From contig NC_014960.1 in NCBI RefSeq assembly GCF_000199675.1, positions 1,178,001 through 1,242,000 of the forward strand: a stretch of 64,000 nt of DNA. The letters run 5' to 3'. How positions within the stretch are numbered: the stretch's first letter is position 1; each line of letters starts with the position of its first letter. Shown here piece after piece: positions 16,785-27,597 of this stretch. The position numbers and the translations under genes are program-made. The notes under the pieces were generated by a model. It saw only the letters and a list, made by a program, of their open reading frames with translations. It made no database searches and was not told the origin of the DNA. Source of the DNA: Anaerolinea thermophila UNI-1 (GTDB taxonomy: Bacteria > Chloroflexota > Anaerolineae > Anaerolineales > Anaerolineaceae).

Positions 16785-19700
16785 ATGGAATTCATACCCG
16801 GTTTCCTCCGTACCCCATCCCAGATGATTATGCCTAACCATATTCTCGGCTGGTTAGGGTGGTTGGGTTTTGCCGGGGTCGTTTTACTGGGTTTGAAAGC
16901 CGTTTGGGAAAATCCGTCCGGTATTTTGCGACGCCGCTGGTGGTTTTGGCTGATTCTTCTTGCCATGGTCCCTGTAACGGCCCTCACCATGGCGCTTCGC
17001 CTGCCCGGGCAAGGGGTGCCCTTACCGGGAATCCCCTGGTCGGTTCAGCCCATGATACTTATTTTCAGTGCCTTTCCCTGGGTGCTGGCGGCAGGGATTC
17101 TGGGACCCCTTCCGGCAATGCTGACGGGGGCTTTTACCGGTTTGTTGTTGGGGCTTTTCAATACCAACAGCCCCTTCACCCCGCTGGAAATTGCCGGGCT
17201 GGCGCTGGTGTATAGTTTTGCAGTTCGTCAGCGTTATCGCACCCCATTTTTCCAGATTTTGCGACATCCATTGGGGGCTGGGTTGATCCTGGCAATACTT
17301 TACAGCCCGGTGTACATGCTCGCCATGTTGTTTGCCGCCAATGGCTCGCTGGCAGTCAGGCTGGATTATGCCATTACCCAAACTTGGTGGATCATGGTTG
17401 CGCGCGGAGGCGAGATGATCCTTGCCAGTGTGGTGGGGGAGGTGCTTTACCTCACCAAACCCCTCTGGTGGGGGTGTATGGGGCCGCTTCTGCCAGCCCC
17501 TGTGGAGAGCAGTTTAAAGACCCGGTTCTATGCTGGCACCATTCCACTTGTAGCGGTTCTGTTTATTACCCTTACAGTGGGTGATTGGCTGGTGGCGGGT
17601 AACGCTGCACGTCAACTGGTTCAGGATCAACTGGCGAGCACCGCTCAAATGGCGGCAGAAAGCATTCCCTATTTTCTGGAAGCCGGGCAAAGCCTTATCC
17701 TGACGCTGGCGACTCCTGATTTATTGAAGATGCCTTCAGAGGCTTTAGAAGCACAATTATCCACGCGCTTGCGATCAGTCCCGTTCTTCCGGGAGATGGT
17801 CTTTGTGAACCAGGAAGGCAAAGTCGTTGCGGCTTACCCGCAAAATGATATTCAGGTTGTGCAGTTGAGTAAGGAAGAGGAAGCCGGGGTCAAACTGGCG
17901 TTAAGGGGTGTCCCGTCGCAAATTTATGTTGTACCTGCCGTTGAGGGAGAGCCTTCGGCACAAATTTCTTTCCTTGCCGGAGTTAAGGACGGGGATGGCA
18001 TTGTTAAGGCAGTTTTGGTGGGGCGTACCGATCTGGTTTCCAATCCCTTTACTCAGGCAACAGTTCATGCCATCCAGCAGATTCAGGAAAAATTTGGCGG
18101 CACTGGCTTGTTCCTGGATGAAAACAGGACGGTCATTTACCCTGTGGATGAGAAGGGGATCTCTGAATATTCTGGCGTAATTCCTGAGGCGCCTTTCCAG
18201 GATGGACTCTCACCGGATGGCCGGCGCAGTTATGTATATGCCCGCCAAACTATTGGAAGACCCTGGACGGTTTTACTTTTTGTTCCTGCCGAATATACTC
18301 AGCAACTGGCATTGCGCATTGCCATTCCACTGCTTCTCATTCTGATTGTAATTTCGGCATTGGCGTTCATCCTTTTACGCCTTGGTTTGACGCCGGTAGT
18401 GTATCTGTTACGAGAACTGGCTGGACAAGCCAACCTGATTGCTCGGGGTGATTTGGACCGCCCTCTGCCCATCCGGGGTGAGGATGAAATTGCCCACTTG
18501 GGACATGCCTTTGAACAGATGCGTCAGAGCCTCAAAGCCCGGTTGGATGAACTGAACCGTTTACTGGTAGTTTCGCAGGGGGTTGCCCAAAACCTGGACA
18601 TTCAGAAAGCAGTACAACCTGTCTTACATGCTGCTTTGCAGGATGGCGCCTGTTTGGCAAGAGTGGTTTTGATTCGAGATGTGATGCTGGAAGCCCCTGA
18701 GACGAACATCGTCTCTTTTGGAGAGGGTAAACTCTCGCTGGCATTTGCTTATCTGGATGTGCCTTTGTTTGAATTTGCCGAACAACATGATATGGCAAGT
18801 TTCCCCAACCCGGCGCGGATGCGACGTTTATCTCTGCCGTCTGGCAAAACCCTTCCGGGAGCATTGGCGGCGATTGCTATCCGGCATGAAGGACGGTACT
18901 TTGGTGTACTTTGGGTGGCTTATGAACAACCTCACGCCTTTGGGGATGGAGAAATTCGTTTCCTCTCTACACTGGCGGGGCAGATAGCGGTAGCCGCCGC
19001 CAGTGCTCGCCTGTATGCCATGGCAGAGATTGGACGTCAGCGATTGGAATCTGTTCTCGCTTCTTCTCCTGAACCTGTGCTGGTGATAGATGAGAAAGAA
19101 CGCTTGTTGTTGCTCAACCAGGCTGCCTTGCAGGTGCCAGGGTTGTTGCTTATGGCAGAACCTAACAAGCCTGTTCACGAAGTGATTGCTCAACCCGATT
19201 TGGTTACCCTCTTGAAATCCCCGCTGGATCGCCGGGTGCTTTCTCGAGAAATCACCTTCCCGAATAATCGCGTGTATTATGCCAGCGTATCAGCCGTTAT
19301 CGCTGAAGGCAAACCCGTAGGGCGGATTTGCACCTTGCGGGATATCACCCATTTCAAGGAATTAGACCAGATTAAGTCCGACTTTGTGGCAACGGTAAGC
19401 CACGATTTGCGCTCTCCGTTGACCCTGATGAAAGGGTATACCACCATGTTGCAAATGGTGGGGGAATTGAATGAACAGCAGAAAGCCTATGTTCAGAAAA
19501 TCATCAGTGGGGTGGAAAACATGTCCCGGCTGGTGAATAACCTGCTGGATTTGGGGCGCATCGAAGCCGGGATCGGTTTGCAGATTGAAAAGGTGATGGT
19601 TTCCCAGGTTGTTGATGAAGTCCTTAACGCACTCCAATTACAGGCAACCCAAAAGCAAATTGAACTGGAGAAAGAATGGCAGTCTACTGCGCCAGTGATC

Positions 19701-20072
19701 GTAGAAGGTGATCGTGCCTTGCTTCAGCAAGCCCTCTATAATCTGGTAGAAAACGCCATTAAATACACTCCATCAGGCGGAAAAGTAAGCATTCGCCTGG
19801 AAGAGAGATCGGAAAGTCTGGTGTTGAAGGTGGTAGACACAGGAATTGGGATTGCTCCACTGGATTTGCCGCGCCTTTTCGAGAAATTCTATCGCAGTGG
19901 ACGACGGGAATCCTACCAGCAACGGGGTTCCGGGCTTGGGCTGGCTATCGTTAAGTCGATTGTCGAGCGTCATCATGGACGGGTATGGGTAGAAAGCCAG
20001 TTGGGAAAGGGGAGTACCTTCTCTGTGGAACTTCCTTTGCGTCAACCCATCACTCAACCGGTTAGAGGGTAA
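16785..20072 (+). CDS. Multi-domain membrane sensor histidine kinase
   Basis: A 1095-residue kinase. The N-terminal 240 residues hold about seven hydrophobic helices, an integral membrane sensor region. A further helix (about 250-275) leads to a probable extracytoplasmic Cache-like domain (about 280-505), then a helix (510-535) and a HAMP linker (about 535-590). A GAF-like region (600-750) and a PAS domain (755-860) follow. The phosphoacceptor is His873 in SHDLRSPLTLMKG. The ATPase domain (about 980-1090) has NLVENAIKYT, DTGIGIAP and GSGLGLAIV, all intact. No response regulator gene is adjacent, so it is an orphan kinase or may talk to the regulator at 14318. It is separated from the secernin gene by 48 bases holding its own promoter. 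Confidence 0.9.
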   Translation: MEFIPGFLRTPSQMIMPNHILGWLGWLGFAGVVLLGLKAVWENPSGILRRRWWFWLILLAMVPVTALTMALRLPGQGVPLPGIPWSVQPMILIFSAFPWVLAAGILGPLPAMLTGAFTGLLLGLFNTNSPFTPLEIAGLALVYSFAVRQRYRTPFFQILRHPLGAGLILAILYSPVYMLAMLFAANGSLAVRLDYAITQTWWIMVARGGEMILASVVGEVLYLTKPLWWGCMGPLLPAPVESSLKTRFYAGTIPLVAVLFITLTVGDWLVAGNAARQLVQDQLASTAQMAAESIPYFLEAGQSLILTLATPDLLKMPSEALEAQLSTRLRSVPFFREMVFVNQEGKVVAAYPQNDIQVVQLSKEEEAGVKLALRGVPSQIYVVPAVEGEPSAQISFLAGVKDGDGIVKAVLVGRTDLVSNPFTQATVHAIQQIQEKFGGTGLFLDENRTVIYPVDEKGISEYSGVIPEAPFQDGLSPDGRRSYVYARQTIGRPWTVLLFVPAEYTQQLALRIAIPLLLILIVISALAFILLRLGLTPVVYLLRELAGQANLIARGDLDRPLPIRGEDEIAHLGHAFEQMRQSLKARLDELNRLLVVSQGVAQNLDIQKAVQPVLHAALQDGACLARVVLIRDVMLEAPETNIVSFGEGKLSLAFAYLDVPLFEFAEQHDMASFPNPARMRRLSLPSGKTLPGALAAIAIRHEGRYFGVLWVAYEQPHAFGDGEIRFLSTLAGQIAVAAASARLYAMAEIGRQRLESVLASSPEPVLVIDEKERLLLLNQAALQVPGLLLMAEPNKPVHEVIAQPDLVTLLKSPLDRRVLSREITFPNNRVYYASVSAVIAEGKPVGRICTLRDITHFKELDQIKSDFVATVSHDLRSPLTLMKGYTTMLQMVGELNEQQKAYVQKIISGVENMSRLVNNLLDLGRIEAGIGLQIEKVMVSQVVDEVLNALQLQATQKQIELEKEWQSTAPVIVEGDRALLQQALYNLVENAIKYTPSGGKVSIRLEERSESLVLKVVDTGIGIAPLDLPRLFEKFYRSGRRESYQQRGSGLGLAIVKSIVERHHGRVWVESQLGKGSTFSVELPLRQPITQPVRG

Positions 20073-20142
20073 TTTTTGTGGTAAAATTATCCCGTCCGAG
20101 GGGGAAAGTAGAAGAAAACCGTATATAAAATCTTAAAAAATG

Positions 20143-20170
20143 TTGCAATCAACAAGAAGCGTGATATAAT
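20143..20170 (+). promoter_or_regulatory. Promoter of rpoC
   Basis: TTGCAA (20143-20148), 16-base spacer and TATAAT (20165-20170). Expected start near 20177 leaves a leader of about 118 bases before GTG 20295. Confidence 0.75.
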
Positions 20171-20213
20171 TGCAGATTGCATGCTTTCTATAGTTTTGTC
20201 GTTTTCGATTTTT

Positions 20214-20251
20214 GAGCCAGCGCCTTTGTTCGGATTCGAGGCGCATGGCTC
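20214..20251 (+). promoter_or_regulatory. Hairpin in the rpoC leader, possible attenuator
   Basis: GAGCCA-GCGCCT pairs with AGGCGC-A-TGGCTC (12 base pairs, one bulged A, 13-base loop). It is followed at once by TGTTTTG, like an imperfect terminator U-tract. It lies between the promoter and the ribosome site AGGAGG at 20282. Confidence 0.6.
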
Positions 20252-20294
20252 TGTTTTGTAGCGTTCCATCAGGTTTCGAACAGGAGGCTTTTTA

Positions 20295-23200
20295 GTGGAA
20301 ACCAAGGGTCTCACCGCACTGCGTATCAGTTTGGCTTCGCCGGAACATATTCGTTCCTGGTCTTATGGCGAAGTGTTGAAGCCGGAAACCATCAACTACC
20401 GGCGTTTGCGCCCTGAAAAAGATGGGCTGTTTTGTGAAGCCATTTTTGGCCCCACACGTGACTATCAATGTTACTGTGGAAAATACAAAAACCCTCGCTA
20501 TAAAGGCATTGTTTGTGATAAATGCGGTGTAGAAGTCACCCGTTCCTCGGTGCGCCGCGAACGCATGGGGCATATTGAACTGGCGACGCCGGTGGCTCAC
20601 ATCTGGTACACGCGTCGCATTCCTTCTTACCTGGGGCTGCTGCTGGATATTTCCCGCCGTAACCTGGACCGGGTGTTGTATTTTGCGCAGTATGTGGTTA
20701 CCCATGTGGATGAAGATGCGCGCCAGAAAGCCCTGAAGCGTCTCGAGGATGAAATCAGCGTTTCGGAACGCGAACAAGCCAATCAAATCAATGAGAAAAT
20801 CAAAGAGATTAAACTCGACCGTGATCGCAAACTCAACGAACTGAGCCAGCAAAAGAGTGAACTGCAAGCCCGTGCAGATGAACAAATTGCCATGCGGCTT
20901 GAACCAGTCATTAAGGAAGGCCAGCGCCTTGAAGCCGCTTTGCAGGAACGCATGGGGCAAACGGTTTCCAAGCCTATTGTGTTCGAAGCCGCGGGAATGA
21001 CCATCGTGGAGGCTGGGCAAACGGTCACTTCGGCGCATCTTTCCATGATTCAGCGCACGGTGAAACAACGCTTGGACGAACTGGAAAGCGAAGTGCGTGA
21101 CCAGTTGCGCCGTGATCAGGAACAGATCACCATGGAGATGGAACGCATTCGCGCCGAAGCCAATGAAGCCATGGAAGCCCTGCGCAACCAGTTGGAAGAT
21201 CAGGCGGTAGTCTCTCAAAATCAGAACTCCCGTCTGCGCGATGAATTAATTGAACTGCGTCCCTTCACCTTCCTCACCGAGAGCCGTTACCGTGAACTCA
21301 AACAGCGCTGGGGGCAGGTCTTCCGCGCCGACATGGGGGCTGAAGCCTTCTATGACATTCTTCGGCGTCTGGACCTGGACAAACTGGCGGAAGATTTGTG
21401 GCACGAGGTGCGCACGTCCAAGAGCAAGCAGAAGCGCAAGAAAGCCACCATTCGCCTCAAGGTTGTGGAAGCCTTCCGCCGTTCGGGCAATCGTCCTGAA
21501 TGGATGATTCTGACGGTTCTTCCTGTTATCCCGCCCGACCTGCGTCCCATGGTGCAGTTGGACGGCGGGCGCTTTGCCACTTCTGACCTGAACGACCTGT
21601 ACCGCCGCGTGATTAACCGCAACAATCGTCTCAAGCGCTTGCTGGAACTGGGGGCTCCGGATGTCATCGTACGCAATGAGAAGCGTATGTTGCAGGAAGC
21701 GGTGGACTCACTGATTGACAATTCTCAGCGCGGGAAAGCCCTCTCGCGCCGTGGACGTCGTGAACTCAAGTCTCTCAGCGATATGCTGAAGGGCAAGAAA
21801 GGGCGTTTCCGCCGCAACCTGCTGGGTAAGCGCGTGGACTATTCCGGGCGCTCGGTCATTGTCGTGGGTCCGAAACTGAAACTGCACCAGTGCGGTTTGC
21901 CCAAGACCATGGCGCTGGAACTCTACCGCCCCTTTGTGATTGCCAAACTGGTGGCTCACAACTACGCTGCCAATGTCAAAGGCGCACGTCGCTTCATTGA
22001 GCGCAATCGCCCGGAAGTTTGGGAAGTTTTGGAAGAAGCCATTAAGGAACGCCCGGTGTTGCTTAACCGCGCGCCGACGCTCCACCGTTTGGGTATCCAA
22101 GCCTTTGAACCGGTCCTGATTGAAGGGAGCGCCATTCAACTGCATCCGCTGGTGACTACCGCCTTCAACGCGGACTTCGATGGTGACCAGATGGCAGTGC
22201 ATGTACCGCTTTCCGATAAAGCCGTTTGGGAAGCGCGTAACCTGATGCTGGCTTCCAAGAACCTCCTCAAACCCGCCGATGGCGAGCCGATTATCAGCCC
22301 GTCCAAAGACATGGTTCTGGGCGTATATTACCTGACCATGGACGATGGCTTGACCAACCATAAAGGTGAAGGGCGGTACTTTGCCGATATGGACGAAGTG
22401 GAAATGGCTTACCATCTCGGTCAGGTGGAGGTGCATACTCACATTCATCTGCTGACCGAAACGTGGTACGAGGAATACGAAAAGAAAGACCGCCGTTTAC
22501 CCAAGCCGGAGAAGCGCATGATCAAGACCACTGTCGGGCGGGTACTCTTCAACCGCATTTTGCCCGATAACGTACGCTTCCGCAACATTGTGCTGGACAA
22601 AGGTGGTGTAAAAGACCTGATTGCCGATGTGCTGGAAGTGTGCGGACAGGAAAAGACCACGGTGGTGGCGGACCTGATCAAAGATATCGGTTTCGAGTAT
22701 GCCATGAAGTCTGGCGCAACCATTGCGGTTTCAGATATCAGCATTCCCGAAGAGAAAAACGATATTCTGGCAAAAGCACAGGCGGAAGTGGATCAGGTTC
22801 AGCGTGCTTACCGGCGCGGCTTGCTTACCGAGCAGGAACGCAACGAGCGTATCATCGAGATCTGGCAACAGACCACCAAAATCGTTGCCGATACGGTCAA
22901 ACGCAACATGGACCCGAATGGCAACCTCTCCACCATGGCGCTTTCCGGTGCCACGAAAGGTGGTTTTGGCCCCATCGCACAGTTGGCGGGGATGCGTGGT
23001 CTGATGGCTGACCCGGCTGGACGCATTATCCGTCTGCCCATTACCTCGAACTTCCGCGAAGGCTTGACCACGCTGGAGTACTTCATCTCCACACACGGTG
23101 CACGCAAAGGTCTGGCAGATACTGCCTTGCGTACGGCTGATGCTGGTTACCTGACCCGCCGTCTGGTGGATGTGGCGCAGGATATTATTATCAATGAACT

Positions 23201-24524
23201 TGACTGCGGCACCAGGGAAGGCATTTTCATCCGCAAAGCCGATGATGTTGCCGGTCAGTCTTTCAAGGAACGCTTGTTTGGACGGCTGACCGCCGAACGG
23301 GTCATTGACCCGCGCACTGGTGAGGTGCTTGCCGAGCGCGACCAGATGCTTGATCACGAACTGTGCCGTCGTATCGTCGCCGCGGGTGTGGATGAGGTCA
23401 AGGTACGTTCACCCATGACCTGTGAACTGGTGCATGGAATCTGCGCCAAGTGCTACGGTATGGATCTTGGGCGTGGTACGATGGTGGAATTGGGTGCTGC
23501 GGTAGGGATTGTTGCGGCTCAATCCATTGGTGAGCCCGGTACCCAGCTGACCCTGCGTACCTTCCACACGGGTGGTGTGGCAGCAGGTGGTGACATTACC
23601 ACCGGTTTGCCGCGCGTGGAAGAACTCTTTGAAGCCCGTCGCACTCCCAAGGGTGAAGCCATCGTCTCGGAGATTGCCGGTACGGTGCGCATCCTGCAAT
23701 CGGACCGCTATTCTGATCAGCGTTTGGTGCGTGTGGAACGCAGTGAACTGGTCAGCGACGAATACGAAATTCCTGAGGGCTGGCAGGTGATGGTCAAAGA
23801 TGAGGGCACGGTCTCTCTGGGTGATCCCATTGCCGTGCTTGGCGAAGCCAGCATTACCGCTCAGCATGCGGGACGGGTGCGCGTTGAAGAAAACCGTGTC
23901 ATTGTAGCCTACGAACAGCGTGAGAGCGAGGAGTATGAAATTCCCAGTACCGCGCGCATTGTGGTCAAAGATGGCGAACACATCGAAGCAGGTACACCGC
24001 TCACCGAAGGGTCGCTCAACCCGCATATGATTCTCAAGATCAAAGGGCGCGAAGCCTGTCAGATGTACCTGTTGACCGAGATTCAGAAGGTATACCGCTC
24101 GCAGGGGCAGAACATCAATGACAAGCACTTTGAGGTTATCATTCGTAAGATGATGGGCAAGGTGCAGGTGTTACGACCCGGCGATACCAACTACCTGCCT
24201 TCGGATTATGTGGATCGTCTGGAGATTCGCAAGGTCAACGAGGAACTGATTGCCATGGGCAAACAGCCCGCTCGCTATGCAGAAGTCTTGCTGGGTGTCA
24301 CAAAAGCTTCGTTGAACACTGACTCGTTCCTCTCGGCTTCGTCCTTCCAGCATACCATCAAGGTGTTGGCTGGTGCGGCAATTGCGGGGATGAAGGACAA
24401 CCTGTACGGCTTGAAGGAAAACGTCATTATTGGCAAACTTATTCCGGCTGGTACCGGGTTTGTCCATGGACGCTTTGCCAATAAACAACAGGAAAAGGCT
24501 GAGGAAGTGCCCTCGCAGGATTAG
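20295..24524 (+). CDS. rpoC: DNA-directed RNA polymerase subunit beta'
   Basis: A 1409-residue beta' subunit, complete. The N-terminal zinc site has C59, C61, C74 and C77; the active-site loop NADFDGDQ carries the Mg-binding D627, D629 and D631; the second zinc site includes C971, C1043, C1050 and C1053. A charged coiled-coil insertion at about residues 150-300 (rich in Glu/Gln/Arg) replaces the short spacer of the E. coli protein. The start is GTG with AGGAGG 7 bases upstream. Unlike most bacteria, rpoB is not upstream; a histidine kinase gene is. The gene has its own promoter, leader hairpin and terminator. Confidence 0.97.
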   Translation: METKGLTALRISLASPEHIRSWSYGEVLKPETINYRRLRPEKDGLFCEAIFGPTRDYQCYCGKYKNPRYKGIVCDKCGVEVTRSSVRRERMGHIELATPVAHIWYTRRIPSYLGLLLDISRRNLDRVLYFAQYVVTHVDEDARQKALKRLEDEISVSEREQANQINEKIKEIKLDRDRKLNELSQQKSELQARADEQIAMRLEPVIKEGQRLEAALQERMGQTVSKPIVFEAAGMTIVEAGQTVTSAHLSMIQRTVKQRLDELESEVRDQLRRDQEQITMEMERIRAEANEAMEALRNQLEDQAVVSQNQNSRLRDELIELRPFTFLTESRYRELKQRWGQVFRADMGAEAFYDILRRLDLDKLAEDLWHEVRTSKSKQKRKKATIRLKVVEAFRRSGNRPEWMILTVLPVIPPDLRPMVQLDGGRFATSDLNDLYRRVINRNNRLKRLLELGAPDVIVRNEKRMLQEAVDSLIDNSQRGKALSRRGRRELKSLSDMLKGKKGRFRRNLLGKRVDYSGRSVIVVGPKLKLHQCGLPKTMALELYRPFVIAKLVAHNYAANVKGARRFIERNRPEVWEVLEEAIKERPVLLNRAPTLHRLGIQAFEPVLIEGSAIQLHPLVTTAFNADFDGDQMAVHVPLSDKAVWEARNLMLASKNLLKPADGEPIISPSKDMVLGVYYLTMDDGLTNHKGEGRYFADMDEVEMAYHLGQVEVHTHIHLLTETWYEEYEKKDRRLPKPEKRMIKTTVGRVLFNRILPDNVRFRNIVLDKGGVKDLIADVLEVCGQEKTTVVADLIKDIGFEYAMKSGATIAVSDISIPEEKNDILAKAQAEVDQVQRAYRRGLLTEQERNERIIEIWQQTTKIVADTVKRNMDPNGNLSTMALSGATKGGFGPIAQLAGMRGLMADPAGRIIRLPITSNFREGLTTLEYFISTHGARKGLADTALRTADAGYLTRRLVDVAQDIIINELDCGTREGIFIRKADDVAGQSFKERLFGRLTAERVIDPRTGEVLAERDQMLDHELCRRIVAAGVDEVKVRSPMTCELVHGICAKCYGMDLGRGTMVELGAAVGIVAAQSIGEPGTQLTLRTFHTGGVAAGGDITTGLPRVEELFEARRTPKGEAIVSEIAGTVRILQSDRYSDQRLVRVERSELVSDEYEIPEGWQVMVKDEGTVSLGDPIAVLGEASITAQHAGRVRVEENRVIVAYEQRESEEYEIPSTARIVVKDGEHIEAGTPLTEGSLNPHMILKIKGREACQMYLLTEIQKVYRSQGQNINDKHFEVIIRKMMGKVQVLRPGDTNYLPSDYVDRLEIRKVNEELIAMGKQPARYAEVLLGVTKASLNTDSFLSASSFQHTIKVLAGAAIAGMKDNLYGLKENVIIGKLIPAGTGFVHGRFANKQQEKAEEVPSQD

Positions 24525-24543
24525 TTGAACTCTGTAGAAGTGT

Positions 24544-24574
24544 ATCCCGCCCCCTCAAAGGGCGGGATTTTTTT
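24544..24574 (+). terminator. Rho-independent terminator of rpoC
   Basis: A 9-bp GC-rich stem (24544-24552 with 24560-24568) followed by seven T to 24574, 20 bases after the rpoC stop. Confidence 0.9.
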
Positions 24575-24651
24575 AATCAAGATAGAAAATAGAACAAATT
24601 TCCATCTGTGGTAAGATAGGAAAGGAATTGAAAATGTGAGGAGAGTGATTC

Positions 24652-27597
24652 ATGGAAGTTGGGCTGGTTAAGCGGGTGGATATCGATCAGGAAATGCAAC
24701 AGTCCTATCTGGATTATGCCATGAGTGTCATTGTGGCGCGTGCATTGCCCGATGCTCGTGATGGGCTCAAGCCAGTCCAGCGGCGCATCCTTTATGCCAT
24801 GCACGATATGGGGTTGGGACCCGATGCCGGTTACCGCAAATCGGCAAGAATTGTGGGAGAGGTGCTGGGAAAATACCATCCCCATGGCGATGTAGCGGTT
24901 TATGAAGCCATGGCGCGCCTGGCGCAGGATTTTACCATGCGTTATCCGTTGGTGGATGGACAGGGCAACTTTGGTTCGATTGACGGTGACCCACCTGCCG
25001 CCATGCGTTACACCGAAGCCCGCTTGACCCGCTTTGCAGTGGACTTGCTGGCGCAAATTGACCGCAACACGGTAGATTTTGCTGATAACTTCGATGGCAC
25101 GTTGCGTGAACCGACAGTGTTACCCGCTGCGATTCCCAACCTGTTGGTGAACGGTGCGAATGGCATTGCCGTGGGAATGGCTACCAACATTCCCCCGCAC
25201 AATCTCTGCGAAGTAGTGGATGCCTTGGCGTTCATGCTCGACGAATGGGAGCGCCTCGACGAAATCGGTGTCCCCGACCTGATGCGTTTCATCAAAGGTC
25301 CTGATTTCCCAACTGGCGGTATCCTACTCCAAAACGTTGAAGATGGCGGATTGCTGGCGGCGTATGGTTCGGGAAAGGGGCGTATCCTCATTCGGGGAAA
25401 GGTGCATGCCGAGGATTTAGGGCGTGGGCGCACCCGCTTGATTATTACCGAACTACCTTATCAAACCAATAAGACCAGCCTTATCGAACGTATTGCCGAA
25501 CTGGTGCGCGAGGGTGTACTGGAGAGCATTTCGGATTTGAGGGATGAATCGGACCGCCAGGGCATGCGCATTGTCATCGAACTCAAACAGGGGGCAGAGG
25601 TGGAGACGACCATTCGCACCCTGTACCATCGCACTCCCCTGCAAAGCACTTTTGGGATCATCCTGCTGGCGCTGGTGGATGGTGAACCCCGTTTGCTGAC
25701 CCTCAAGCAAGCCCTGCGGGTGTTTCTGGAACATCGCATTGTGGTGGTGCGGCGTCGCAGTGAGTACGATTTGGCGCGTGCGCGTCACCGTGCTCATATT
25801 CTGGAAGGCTTGCGAGTGGCTCTGAAAAATCTGGATGAAGTCATCCAGTTGATTCGCAACGCACCCGATGCTGAACAAGCCCGTACCCGTTTGATGAAGC
25901 GCTTCAAGTTGAGCGAGATTCAAGCCCAGGCAATCCTGGATATGCAGTTGCGCCGTCTGGCATCTCTGGAACGAAAGAAGATTGAAGAGGAATACCGCGA
26001 AGTTACCGCGCAAATCAAAGCCCTGGAGTCCTTGCTTGCTTCAGCAAAAAAGATTCGTTTGGCTGTTAAGGAAGAGTTGTTGAAGATGAAAGAGCAGTAC
26101 GGGGACCGCCGCCGCACCCAGATTGTCACGCTGGAAGGGGAAACTGCCATCCATCAATTTCTTACGGCTGATGAAATGGCACCTGCCGACAAAGTCTGGG
26201 TGGGAGTTATGGCAGATGGCAGAGTGGGGCGTACGGCTGGAGAAGGTTTGCCTGCTACTCCTGCTTTGCACTGCCTGCGTGCTTCCACGCGTGCGGTATT
26301 GATACTGGCAAATGCCCAAGGGCAGGCTTCGGCACTCTCGGTAGGCGCTTTGCCGGTAGTGGAACGCTGGCAGGATGGCATGCCTCTTCACAAAGCCAGT
26401 GCTCTTTCCGAAGGAGATCGCGTGGTGCTGGCGCTGGCACTGGAACCGGATGACCCCAAAACTGACCGCTATCTTCTCACGGTCACCCGTAATGCGCTGG
26501 TGAAAAAGAGCAGTTTGGAAGAATTGCCCGGGCCCTCGGCGCAGAAGTTTACCCTGGTCAAAGTCAACCCGGAAGATGAATTGCTTACGGGTGTGGTGAC
26601 CGAAGGGCAGGATGAAGTACTTTTACTGACCGCTGGTGGCATGGCAATCCGTTTTTCGGAAAGCGAGGTGCGCCCGATGGGGCTGGTTGCTGCCGGTGTT
26701 CTGGGTATGAAATTGACCGAAGGCGATCAGGTATCTGGCTTGGTGTTGAACCCGCAGGAAAAAGACATCCTCTTTGCCTGTTCGGATGGCACCACGGGGC
26801 GTATCGCCGGTGCGGATTTCCCCCTTCAGGGTCGCTATGGGCAGGGAGTGCTGGCGACTCGAGTTTCTCGCGGCGCTGAGGTGGTAGGGGCGTTGGGGGT
26901 ACAACATCAAAAAGAGGTTTTGCTCCACCTTTCCTCTCAGGATGTGCTGGTTGTTCCTGTTTCCGAAATTCACCGCATCAAGCGCGGAAATAAAGGCACA
27001 CGTTTGAAACTGGCTACTCCTGGCAAAGAAATTCTTGCCCTGACCTGGATGCCTGCCATAGAAACCCCCACAAAGCCGGAAGGTTCAGTTCCTTCTCAAA
27101 GAAAATCAGTTCGCGGAAAGAAAGTAACAGAGCCTTCAGAAATTTTGTCTTCTCAAGAGACAAAGAAGAAGAAAGAGATAAATTCTTCTACTGCAAAGGG
27201 AAAGCCAAGTTCAAAAGTAACCGCGCGGAAAGCCACTGCAACTTCTCCGGAGTCGGGGAAGAAGGTGGAGAGACCCTCCGCTACAAAGGGAAAGGCAAGC
27301 ACAAAAGCCGCCGCGCAGAAAACCGCCCCTACTTCTGAGAAACAAGAAGAAACGGAGAAGACAAAAATAACCCCAAGCCGTTCAAGGAAAAAAGACCAGG
27401 GACAGCCCTCTGCTTCCGAATCAAGTACGAGGAAAAAGACGGCTCAGGCTGAAAAAGAACAACCCGTCTCCTCCGGAAAAACTGCCACCCAGCCTGCTGA
27501 AAAGAAAGGTAAAGCCTCCAAACTACAGCAAAAACCTCTCCCTATGATGGATGAAGCGCCTGAGACTCGACGGCGACGGAAACCGTCGGATGAGTAA
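24652..27597 (+). CDS. gyrA: DNA gyrase subunit A (type IIA topoisomerase) with basic tail
   Basis: A 981-residue type IIA topoisomerase A subunit. The catalytic tyrosine is Y120 in [10 protein letters not shown]. In the quinolone-contact region [14 protein letters not shown], the positions of E. coli Ser83 and Asp87 are Val81 and Glu85. The six-blade C-terminal domain spans about residues 500-800. No clear GyrA box (QRRGGKG) is seen; the nearest is KRGNKG at its end. Residues from about 804 to 981 form a Lys/Ser/Thr/Ala-rich low-complexity tail not usual for the family. GAGGAG precedes the ATG. Gyrase versus ParC cannot be settled without a gyrB/parE neighbour; gyrase is the default. The last 56 bases overlap the convergent gene. 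Confidence 0.9.
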   Translation: MEVGLVKRVDIDQEMQQSYLDYAMSVIVARALPDARDGLKPVQRRILYAMHDMGLGPDAGYRKSARIVGEVLGKYHPHGDVAVYEAMARLAQDFTMRYPLVDGQGNFGSIDGDPPAAMRYTEARLTRFAVDLLAQIDRNTVDFADNFDGTLREPTVLPAAIPNLLVNGANGIAVGMATNIPPHNLCEVVDALAFMLDEWERLDEIGVPDLMRFIKGPDFPTGGILLQNVEDGGLLAAYGSGKGRILIRGKVHAEDLGRGRTRLIITELPYQTNKTSLIERIAELVREGVLESISDLRDESDRQGMRIVIELKQGAEVETTIRTLYHRTPLQSTFGIILLALVDGEPRLLTLKQALRVFLEHRIVVVRRRSEYDLARARHRAHILEGLRVALKNLDEVIQLIRNAPDAEQARTRLMKRFKLSEIQAQAILDMQLRRLASLERKKIEEEYREVTAQIKALESLLASAKKIRLAVKEELLKMKEQYGDRRRTQIVTLEGETAIHQFLTADEMAPADKVWVGVMADGRVGRTAGEGLPATPALHCLRASTRAVLILANAQGQASALSVGALPVVERWQDGMPLHKASALSEGDRVVLALALEPDDPKTDRYLLTVTRNALVKKSSLEELPGPSAQKFTLVKVNPEDELLTGVVTEGQDEVLLLTAGGMAIRFSESEVRPMGLVAAGVLGMKLTEGDQVSGLVLNPQEKDILFACSDGTTGRIAGADFPLQGRYGQGVLATRVSRGAEVVGALGVQHQKEVLLHLSSQDVLVVPVSEIHRIKRGNKGTRLKLATPGKEILALTWMPAIETPTKPEGSVPSQRKSVRGKKVTEPSEILSSQETKKKKEINSSTAKGKPSSKVTARKATATSPESGKKVERPSATKGKASTKAAAQKTAPTSEKQEETEKTKITPSRSRKKDQGQPSASESSTRKKTAQAEKEQPVSSGKTATQPAEKKGKASKLQQKPLPMMDEAPETRRRRKPSDE

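Noticed and set aside
20292..21218. 308-codon open frame antisense to rpoC
   Set aside because: Lies wholly opposite conserved RpoC coding sequence and has no motifs.
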